Source of the DNA: a virus | DNA: 20,853 nucleotides | Direction: 5' to 3' (one strand) | Virus record (IMG/VR): IMGVR_UViG_3300003873_000622 | Coordinates: 1-20,853 of that record | Shown: positions 1 to 4,962 of the stretch, piece after piece | How positions within the stretch are numbered: the first letter of the stretch is position 1 | Layout: each line of letters begins with the position of its first letter | The notes under the pieces: model-generated | Databases searched by the model: none | What the model saw: only the letters and a program-made list of their open reading frames with translations | What the model was told of the DNA's origin: nothing | Position numbers and translations under genes: made by a program

Positions 1-257
1 TTATCAGTCCACTGGTCAAACTTCAATCTTCCCTCGATGAGAATCTTGCTGCCTTTGTGCAGGTACTGGTTCGCAATCTCGGCACTTCTTGAAAAAAAAG
101 TGACATCAACAAAGCAGACTTCCTCTTTTTTCTCTCCGTTTTGCGTGAACTTGCGTGAGGTTGCAATGGCCGTGTTTGCTATTGCACTACCGCCTTGAGT
201 ATATCGAAGCTCGATGTCTCGCGTGAGATTACCGGCTATTATGATTTTGTTAAACAC
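1..257 (-). CDS. ssb: single-stranded DNA-binding protein, partial (C-terminus off the left end)
   Basis: About 85 codons of an OB-fold SSB are visible, starting at a GTG (255-257) preceded by a GAGGTGG ribosome binding site. The N-terminus reads MFNKIIIAGNLTRDIELRYT, followed by a Phe-Val-Asp-Val strand and LKFDQWTD, the typical order of bacterial SSB. The role is to coat ssDNA during phage replication and recombination. The acidic C-terminal tail lies outside the window, so partner binding cannot be judged. The start codon lies inside the end of the preceding 46-aa gene, so translation is probably coupled. It is the most distal gene seen of the leftward early operon. Confidence 0.9.
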   Translation of the reverse strand, partial: MFNKIIIAGNLTRDIELRYTQGGSAIANTAIATSRKFTQNGEKKEEVCFVDVTFFSRSAEIANQYLHKGSKILIEGRLKFDQWTD

Positions 258-390
258 TTTTAACCACCTCATATTCATGCTCTCGAAACTTACACATAGT
301 GCCAAACATCTTGACTGTTGCAACTTTCGTCTTTGCGTCGTAGTGCTCCACTGGAAGCACTATATTATAATCAAATATTTTTATCTTCAT
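250..390 (-). CDS. small hypothetical protein, 46 aa
   Basis: The ORF starts at ATG 388-390 behind AAGGGA and ends at TAA 250-252, overlapping the SSB start by 8 nt. The protein begins MKIKIFDYNIVLPVEHYD and has alternating charged and hydrophobic residues consistent with a small beta-rich fold. No family is recognised. The support is its SD, the overlap with ssb and the 10-nt gap to the DUF3310 gene. It is below the size that most gene finders report. Confidence 0.6.
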   Translation of the reverse strand: MKIKIFDYNIVLPVEHYDAKTKVATVKMFGTMCKFREHEYEVVKSV

Positions 391-400
391 TTTTTCCCTT

Positions 401-700
401 TTATCTGTATTTAAACTCTAGCATAGCTTTGCCTAGTGCCAAAGATACTTCATCATCGTAGTAGCCACTGTCCGATAAATCTTCTAAAAGAGAGAGATAG
501 TTCTCATATGTATGTATCTTCTTAATGTCACTCTCTTTTTGTCCTTTGTTCTCTAGCCGGTACTGGTACTTAAATATATTTGCTTTGCAAAAGCCTATCA
601 TCTCCGTAACCGTGAGTACTTTTTCAAGCTCCTCAATGGCGCTTGTCTTGCCAGTGTCGTAGTGTGATGATTCTTTGTTTATGAGTGGGTGTAGTTTCAT
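401..700 (-). CDS. DUF3310-like phage protein
   Basis: 99 aa. The centre has the DUF3310 pattern: a His-Tyr near the N-terminus (HYDTGK), a helix, then a segment equivalent to the family's GN-x-x-KY-x-x-R (KANIFKYQYRLENKG), and a helix rich in Asp/Lys. DUF3310 proteins are common in phage early regions, and one branch is annotated as nucleotide-kinase-like; the biochemical role is not settled. The start overlaps the stop of the upstream 316-aa gene by 4 nt, so they are co-translated. It probably works in phage nucleotide or DNA metabolism, by inference from the family and the neighbouring SSB. Confidence 0.7.
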   Translation of the reverse strand: MKLHPLINKESSHYDTGKTSAIEELEKVLTVTEMIGFCKANIFKYQYRLENKGQKESDIKKIHTYENYLSLLEDLSDSGYYDDEVSLALGKAMLEFKYR

Positions 701-1647
701 TGTTTTATCCTTATTTTATTTCTGCTCAAGTATGTTTTTATCGTATTATTCGTGCAGCCTAGTTTTTGTGCTATCTCTTTTGCAGATAGTCTCTTCTCAA
801 CTCTTAAGTATCGCAGCTCCTCGATGCTTACTTTTTTATTTCGTTTTTTGAGTCCGTACTTTCCTGCCAAGATGGCCACGGTAGTTAGGGCACATTTGAA
901 AATGTCAGCACACTCTTTGAGTGTTTTGTTTTGCGTGATGTAAAGCTGTTCAAGTTGTTTTTTTGTCGGTCTTTTGTACTCGTATGCTTGTAGTTTTCGC
1001 CGCGTGAGTGCTTCTCTTTTTTGTGCAACTTTAATAGTTACCTCTTTGAAATCTTTAAAAGCCCATAAGTAACCTTTTGATAGTCCGCAGGTCTTAATGG
1101 CTCTGCGCACATTCTCTCTTAAAAAACCGTATCTTTCAACTGCACCCTGTGACGAGTACTCTTTAACTATCCTGTATGTTTTAGGGCATATCTGCACTAT
1201 GGGCTTTGCGTGAGGTTGGTTCTGTCGTTTTTTGCGCTGCTCTTGAGACATAACGATGCCTTTACGGCCACTTTTGTGTCTAATGCCTCTCTCTTTTTTG
1301 CCAAGTCCAAGTCGCTTGATCTCTTTCATGACCCAGTGTTCTGGAACATTGAGCTCTTGTGCTATCTCATGAGTCGTTTTTTGTTTGACCCAATACTCTT
1401 TCATGATGAAAGATGCTTCTAACGGCTCTCTCTCATCTAGCGGAATATATGCAGCCGGTGTTTCGCTCTCTGGTTCTTCATAATCTTCATCTTCGTGATA
1501 TACATCTTGTGTTTGTTGTTGATCTGCGATGTATCTATCCATATCAAACATAGATTTAGAGATGTACTTAGAATATTTCGGATTTGAATAGAGATAACTT
1601 TCTTGAATTTCAAAGTAGTTCACGGCCAATTCTAAAGATACTTTCAT
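697..1647 (-). CDS. multi-HTH protein with NUMOD1-like DNA-binding segment
   Basis: 316 aa. Seen: an acidic linker (about 48-60), a first HTH (about 78-115, with the TTHEIAQELNVPEHWV turn), a NUMOD1-like module (about 149-197, PIVQICP...EYSSQGAVERYG...NVRRAIKTC...GYLWAF), and two more HTH segments (about 227-265 and 273-313, the last SAKEIAQKLGCTNNTIKTYL). NUMOD1 modules are usually the DNA-binding part of GIY-YIG or HNH homing endonucleases. No nuclease motif is present here, so it is more likely a sequence-specific DNA-binding regulator, or a homing enzyme remnant turned regulator. SD is GAGGAG, 6 nt before the ATG; the start overlaps no gene but lies 11 nt from the preceding stop. Confidence 0.6.
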   Translation of the reverse strand: MKVSLELAVNYFEIQESYLYSNPKYSKYISKSMFDMDRYIADQQQTQDVYHEDEDYEEPESETPAAYIPLDEREPLEASFIMKEYWVKQKTTHEIAQELNVPEHWVMKEIKRLGLGKKERGIRHKSGRKGIVMSQEQRKKRQNQPHAKPIVQICPKTYRIVKEYSSQGAVERYGFLRENVRRAIKTCGLSKGYLWAFKDFKEVTIKVAQKREALTRRKLQAYEYKRPTKKQLEQLYITQNKTLKECADIFKCALTTVAILAGKYGLKKRNKKVSIEELRYLRVEKRLSAKEIAQKLGCTNNTIKTYLSRNKIRIKQ

Positions 1648-1657
1648 TTTCAGCTCC

Positions 1658-1804
1658 TCATTTTAAAAGCCTAAAAAGCTTGAGTATCATCTGCTTTTGT
1701 TTGTCGGTCATCGGTTCATCTAGTAGAATATACACAAGCCCTTTTGCTTCTCTTGTCACATCTTTTGCTTCTTGTAGCAACTCTTTTACGCGTGTCTTGC
1801 TCAT
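1658..1804 (-). CDS. small hypothetical protein, 48 aa
   Basis: The ORF begins at one of two adjacent in-frame ATGs (1805-1807 or 1802-1804) and ends at TGA 1658-1660, just before the SD of the 316-aa gene. The protein (MSKTRVKELLQEAKDV...) is a charged, probably all-helical polypeptide ending in LKLFRLLK. No family is recognised. The preceding gene's TGA overlaps the tandem ATGs, the usual sign of coupled small phage genes. Confidence 0.55.
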   Translation of the reverse strand: MSKTRVKELLQEAKDVTREAKGLVYILLDEPMTDKQKQMILKLFRLLK

Positions 1805-1953
1805 CATCGCTTCTTGGTGTAAAAATCTTTGATTGTATAATCATTGTTTTTGATAATGTCACAATGGTCCTCACACAAAAACCAACGAACCGCAATAGTT
1901 ATCATAACTATCACAGCTACTATCCAGATTACTATCGCAGTTGTTTCGTTCAT
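1804..1953 (-). CDS. small single-pass membrane protein, 49 aa
   Basis: The ORF starts at ATG 1951-1953 behind AAAGG. Residues about 4-26 (TTAIVIWIVAVIVMITIAV) form one strong transmembrane helix near the N-terminus, followed by RWFLCEDHCD and a charged tail ending YTKKR. The stop overlaps the next gene's start region. Function unknown; single-pass micro-proteins in phage early operons often act on host membrane complexes or in superinfection exclusion, but nothing in the sequence shows which. Confidence 0.55.
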   Translation of the reverse strand: MNETTAIVIWIVAVIVMITIAVRWFLCEDHCDIIKNNDYTIKDFYTKKR

Positions 1954-1992
1954 CTTTTTACCTTTTTTGTGATATAATTCTCATCTACTTAT

Positions 1993-2067
1993 TTATAAGA
2001 TCTTTTCGGCGAGTTGTTCCAGCAACTCTTCGAATCTCTCAAAACCGTTTTTAATCCGTTTTGCCAT
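1993..2067 (-). CDS. 24-aa micro-protein, first gene of the leftward operon
   Basis: A 24-codon ORF (MAKRIKNGFERFEELLEQLA...) with an almost perfect ribosome binding site, GGAGGTAACGAA before ATG 2065-2067, the best SD in the leftward operon. The sequence is a basic N-terminus followed by an amphipathic helix. It could be a real small regulator or a leader peptide for the operon. Nothing else identifies it. Confidence 0.5.
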   Translation of the reverse strand: MAKRIKNGFERFEELLEQLAEKIL

Positions 2068-2080
2068 TTCGTTACCTCCT

Positions 2081-2163
2081 GTTTAAGATATATTCACGGT
2101 GGAGTCTTTTGCTATAATGTTGTTGCGAAACACAAAATAAAACAAAAGGCTCCATAATAAATA
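2081..2163 (+). promoter_or_regulatory. promoter/hairpin element E1 upstream of the 224-aa membrane protein
   Basis: Contains TATTCA (2091-2096), a 16-nt spacer and TATAAT (2113-2118). The -10 box is enclosed by inverted arms TGGAGTCTTTTG (2100-2111) and CAAAAGGCTCCA (2143-2154), which pair with one G-T wobble. The right arm contains an AAAAGG SD-like sequence. It is a near-copy of the element at 3143-3222. At the position where that copy has tandem ATG start codons, this one has ATA-ATA, and the gene uses an ATG at 2165. The leftward operon starts on its other side. Confidence 0.6.
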
Positions 2164-2164
2164 T

Positions 2165-2839
2165 ATGGATAAAAAAATGAATAAACAAAAAGCACGCGAA
2201 AAAAAAGGTTTGATGCAGTGGGTTAGTGGTTATGAAAATAATCTTTCTTTGGTTTTAGACTCTCTTAAATATGAATTGTCAGATGTAAACAGAGATAGAA
2301 CATTGCAATACAATACTTCCAAAACGCTGTTATGGCTCAATGTTGTATTTGTAGGTATTTCAATCAAAGTTCTTGAGTACAACCCAAATATATGGCTTTA
2401 TGCTCTTTTTATTATTATCTCATCATTGAGTATTTTGTTTACTCTTGTTGGAATGATGGAGGGTAAGTACAATGCTTATGCTTCTCCAGGAAGAGCTTCT
2501 GATTATGCAAAAATTCCCAATGATGAGTGGATTGCATCAAATGGCTTACTTGCTAATATTCAAGCTTTTAGAAGGGCTATAAAATACAACGGTATAAATC
2601 TAATAAAACGCTCAAGATGGATTAGAAAAGCCAAGTTTGCGTCTGTTTGTTCATTTATTGTTTTATTGCTATTGAGTGTTAATTCGCTATACCTCAAAAC
2701 TAAAGGAACACAAATGGCAAAACAGCCAAATACACCAACAAAGTCGATTATCAAAACAACTCCTGTAAGAAGATCAAACGAGTCGGCATCACAAAAGCCA
2801 GTAAGAGCACCTAAGCCACCTAAAGGTTCAAACTCTTAA
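2165..2839 (+). CDS. three-TM membrane protein, cargo gene
   Basis: 224 aa. Predicted helices: about 54-70 (TLLWLNVVFVGISIKVL), 76-96 (IWLYALFIIISSLSILFTLVG) and 159-177 (ASVCSFIVLLLLSVNSLYL), with a 60-residue soluble segment between the second and third and a Lys/Pro/Ser-rich C-terminal tail (about 178-224). No signal peptide or catalytic motif is seen. It is transcribed opposite to the neighbouring early operon from its own promoter and is followed by a terminator, the arrangement of a prophage 'moron'. A role in superinfection exclusion or defence is plausible by position only. The two-helix-plus-one layout recalls membrane effectors of bacterial defence systems, but I see no diagnostic motif. 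Confidence 0.6.
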   Translation: MDKKMNKQKAREKKGLMQWVSGYENNLSLVLDSLKYELSDVNRDRTLQYNTSKTLLWLNVVFVGISIKVLEYNPNIWLYALFIIISSLSILFTLVGMMEGKYNAYASPGRASDYAKIPNDEWIASNGLLANIQAFRRAIKYNGINLIKRSRWIRKAKFASVCSFIVLLLLSVNSLYLKTKGTQMAKQPNTPTKSIIKTTPVRRSNESASQKPVRAPKPPKGSNS

Positions 2840-2840
2840 A

Positions 2841-2862
2841 AAGTAAGCCTCACGGCTTGCTT
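2841..2862. terminator. hairpin terminator after the membrane gene
   Basis: AAGTAAGCC, loop TCAC, GGCTTGCTT: a 9-bp stem with one G-T pair, 2 nt after the stop of the 224-aa gene. The U-tract is poor on the plus strand, and A-rich sequence lies on its other side, so it may act in both directions. It also ends the small minus-strand gene at 2861-2926. Confidence 0.55.
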
Positions 2863-2926
2863 AATCATCAAACAGTGCTATTGTCATAAACAAAAGCAGC
2901 ATAAGCCACCACCAATCATCCATCAT
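2861..2926 (-). CDS. 21-aa transmembrane micro-protein
   Basis: Starts at tandem ATGs (2921-2926) behind AAAGGAAAG and ends at TAA 2861-2863. The peptide begins MMDDWWWLMLLLFM and ends ALFDD: a single hydrophobic helix with a three-Trp belt and Asp pairs at both ends. The frame stays open upstream to about 3052, so a longer 55-aa form (ATG near 3028) is possible, but that start has no well-placed SD. Function unknown; size and design resemble regulatory membrane peptides or toxic micro-proteins. Confidence 0.45.
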   Translation of the reverse strand: MMDDWWWLMLLLFMTIALFDD

Positions 2927-3142
2927 CTTTCCTTTAAAACTCTGTGCAACATACAGAGGAGAGCCTATGTCAAGAGGCTGTAACTGTATGCTACATTGAG
3001 ATTTATTTAAGCGATATGCCTTTCCCATATCTACATGCTGCCTTAAAAGCACATAGTTTTTTCACTACTGTTATTTTTTGACCTATGTTCGCGGATAGGT
3101 TTACATGTAAAAGATTTGAATTACCACTGCTAATGCTTATCT

Positions 3143-3222
3143 GTTTAAAATATTCACGGTGAAACCTTTGTGATATAATTGAGTTGCAACAAAAATCAAA
3201 CACAAAGGCTTCATGATGAACA
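3143..3222 (+). promoter_or_regulatory. promoter/hairpin element E2 upstream of the 85-aa gene
   Basis: TATTCA (3151-3156), 17-nt spacer, TATAAT (3174-3179) within TGTGATATAAT. Arms TGAAACCTTTGTG (3160-3172) and CACAAAGGCTTCA (3201-3213) pair at 12 of 13 positions and enclose the -10 and the expected start of transcription (about 3186). The right arm contains the AAAGG SD and the first base of the ATG. Inner TTGA/TCAA (3179-3182/3196-3199) can extend the structure. It is homologous to E1 at 2081-2163. Confidence 0.65.
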
Positions 3223-3470
3223 TAGAAGTAAAATACACCGACCACGGCATAGCTAGACTTCCACATATAGATACTATGGATTATCTCCCAAGAGTAGGAG
3301 AGGTCATTGTCAACGAAGAACTCGCGCATAGCAGCTGCACTGGGAGGTTTGTCATAAACGACATATTTCATATAAAAACAAGCGAAGGTTTTAAATGCAC
3401 TGTGGAGTGCATAGAAATATCTGGCGAAGATGACATGAGATCTAAACTCCAAGAGTCCGGTCACTTGTAG
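3213..3470 (+). CDS. small hypothetical protein, 85 aa
   Basis: Starts at the first of two ATGs, 4 nt after AAAGG. Beta-rich pattern: VGEVIVNEELAHSSCTGRFVINDIFHIKTSEG followed by FKCTVECIEISG, i.e. strands separated by a Gly turn, like a small barrel. No family is recognised. It has its own promoter (element E2), and its 3' end overlaps the convergent 69-aa gene by 10 nt. Probably a phage accessory gene. Confidence 0.55.
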   Translation: MMNIEVKYTDHGIARLPHIDTMDYLPRVGEVIVNEELAHSSCTGRFVINDIFHIKTSEGFKCTVECIEISGEDDMRSKLQESGHL

Positions 3471-3670
3471 ATTTTCGCAAGTATCTCTTTTTGGAGTGAA
3501 TCTAATTTCGCTCCAATAGATACTAATTTATCATCAAATGCTTTCATCTCATCTCTACTATAGCCAGCTCTGCCCATTGGAGATAAACTGTTTCTAAGCA
3601 TTCTCTGCGCCTCTTTAATGTTGTCTGTAGTATGAACCAAAGCTTTTATCTTTTTATCCTCTAAAGGCAT
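3461..3670 (-). CDS. small helical hypothetical protein, 69 aa
   Basis: ATG 3668-3670 is preceded by AAGGAAAGAGTAA, a good SD. The protein is Lys/Asp/Glu-rich and predicted helical (DKKIKALVHTTDNIKEAQRM ... FDDKLVSIGAKLDSLQKEIL). No family recognised. It converges on the 85-aa gene with a 10-nt overlap, so the two transcripts are antisense to each other at their ends. Confidence 0.55.
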   Translation of the reverse strand: MPLEDKKIKALVHTTDNIKEAQRMLRNSLSPMGRAGYSRDEMKAFDDKLVSIGAKLDSLQKEILAKIYK

Positions 3671-3723
3671 TTACTCTTTCCTTACGATAAGCATTAACAG
3701 TGATAATTCAAAACAACTCAAAC

Positions 3724-3750
3724 AAAGCCGCCATGTTTCAGGCGGTTTTT
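3724..3750 (+). terminator. rho-independent terminator
   Basis: Stem GCCGCC / GGCGGT around ATGTTTCA, extended by A-T pairs and followed by TTTTTTG. It points rightward and would stop transcripts from element E2 before the methyltransferase promoter. Confidence 0.7.
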
Positions 3751-3767
3751 TGTTTGGATAAGAGAAT

Positions 3768-3782
3768 GATACAATATGAATC
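3768..3782. promoter_or_regulatory. repressor operator OM1 upstream of the methyltransferase
   Basis: GATACAATATGAATC fits the 15-bp pattern GATWC-N5-GWATC found three times beside the S24 repressor gene. Its centre is about 62 bp before the expected start of the methyltransferase transcript. Confidence 0.65.
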
Positions 3783-3802
3783 TTTAAAGCAATATTAAAA
3801 AG

Positions 3803-3817
3803 GATACAAAAAGAATC
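3803..3817. promoter_or_regulatory. repressor operator OM2, inside the methyltransferase promoter
   Basis: GATACAAAAAGAATC, same consensus. It lies 7 bp before the TATAAT box, in the -35/-10 spacer, where bound repressor would block RNA polymerase. Confidence 0.7.
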
Positions 3818-3824
3818 TTTATGC

Positions 3825-3830
3825 TATAAT
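3825..3830 (+). promoter_or_regulatory. -10 box of the methyltransferase promoter
   Basis: TATGCTATAAT: an extended -10 with expected start near 3837, about 30 nt before the leader ORF. No good -35 is visible, which is usual for Campylobacterota. Confidence 0.6.
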
Positions 3831-3866
3831 TCTTATATAAAAACTAAAAGGTATGAGGATTGCTTT

Positions 3867-3935
3867 ATGAAAATTATGAAAAATAACTATGCCGTTGAAT
3901 ATAATGACGGTACTAAAATTGATTGGTGTAAATGA
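3867..3935 (+). CDS. 22-aa leader ORF of the methyltransferase
   Basis: ATG 3867-3869 follows GAGGAT at 7 nt, a better SD than the methyltransferase itself has. The peptide begins MKIMKNNYAVEYNDG and ends DWCK. Its TGA (3933-3935) is one base before the methyltransferase ATG (3937), so the methyltransferase is probably translated by re-initiation. It could set methyltransferase level, or be a small protein in its own right. Confidence 0.5.
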   Translation: MKIMKNNYAVEYNDGTKIDWCK

Positions 3936-3936
3936 T

Positions 3937-4962
3937 ATGAAAACGATTAAGGCGGTAGATTTCTTTTGTGGTGCAGGTGGTTTGACACATGGGCTTAAAC
4001 TTGCAGGTATAGAAGTTTTTGCCGGTGTGGATGTAGATGAATCATGCAAAGAGACTTATGAGTACAACAACTCTGCAGAGTTCATAAACAAGAGTATAGT
4101 AAAGATAACAGCAAAAGAGGTAAAAGATATATTTGCTAAACACAGCACAAAATCTGACTACACTATGATTGCAGGATGTGCCCCATGCCAGCCTTACAGT
4201 GCGATGAATACAAGAAAAAGAAAAGATGATGATAGAAAGACATTACTTGATGAGTTTAGACGCATTATAAAAGGTGTTCATCCACATTTTGTTCTTATGG
4301 AGAATGTCAGTGGGCTAAATTTAGACAATCCATACTTTGTAAAATTTTTAGATATGTTACACTCAAAAGGTTACAGGTATGAGTATAAAGTTTTAAATGC
4401 AAAAAATTTTTCGGTTGCCCAAAATAGAAAAAGACTATTTCTTATCGCTACACGATTAAAAAGAGTTAAGTTGTCATTTGAAAATATAGTTGAGAAAAAC
4501 AGTATTACACTCAAAGATGTCATTTATGAGCTTGAGCCTATCGCTCATAACAAACCATCAAGATATGATCCACTACACAAATCAAAAGTACTTAATGAAA
4601 TAAATCTTAAACGCATAAAAGCTACTCCAAAAAATGGAGGTTTAAGAAGTGCCTGGAGTGAAGAGTTGAAACTACCATGCCATAGAAAAAAAGAGGTTTT
4701 TTTAGATAACTACGGAAGACTTTCGTGGGATAAGCTAAGCTCTACCATAACTACAAAGTTTCACGAATACTACAGTGGAAGATTCGGACATCCTGAGCAA
4801 GACAGAGCTTTATCGCTTAGAGAGGGTGCCCTTATACAATCCTTCCCAAAAAGCTACAAGTTTATAGGAAAAGAAAATCAGATAGCAAGACAAATAGGAA
4901 ATGCAGTACCCGTAAACCTTGCTCGTGCAGTAGCTGAGACTTTTGTTTTAGCTACTGCTTAG
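3937..4962 (+). CDS. DNA (cytosine-5-)-methyltransferase
   Basis: Transfers methyl from S-adenosylmethionine to C5 of cytosine in a specific site. Starting at ATG 3937 the protein has 341 aa with all core motifs in order: I (DFFCGAGG, 8-15), IV with the catalytic Cys84 (GCAPCQPYS), VI (ENV, 122-124), VIII (AQNRKRLFLI, 161-170), a target-recognition stretch ending RLSWDKLSSTITT, IX (HPEQDRALSLREGALIQSFP) and X (QIGNAVPV). An in-frame ATG at 3889 would add 16 residues before motif I, but the SD and the leader ORF favour 3937. It converges on the GHKL-nuclease gene with a 15-nt overlap, so they form a restriction-modification-like pair. Two phage repressor operators sit at its promoter. Target site not predictable from sequence. 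Confidence 0.93.
   Translation: MKTIKAVDFFCGAGGLTHGLKLAGIEVFAGVDVDESCKETYEYNNSAEFINKSIVKITAKEVKDIFAKHSTKSDYTMIAGCAPCQPYSAMNTRKRKDDDRKTLLDEFRRIIKGVHPHFVLMENVSGLNLDNPYFVKFLDMLHSKGYRYEYKVLNAKNFSVAQNRKRLFLIATRLKRVKLSFENIVEKNSITLKDVIYELEPIAHNKPSRYDPLHKSKVLNEINLKRIKATPKNGGLRSAWSEELKLPCHRKKEVFLDNYGRLSWDKLSSTITTKFHEYYSGRFGHPEQDRALSLREGALIQSFPKSYKFIGKENQIARQIGNAVPVNLARAVAETFVLATA

Noticed and set aside
3082-3099. TTCGCGGATAG shared with 19474-19484
   Set aside because: An 11-base match without common flanks or position relative to genes; likely chance.
3003-3464. 153-codon minus-strand ORF
   Set aside because: Shadow of the 85-aa plus-strand gene and its promoter element; no SD.
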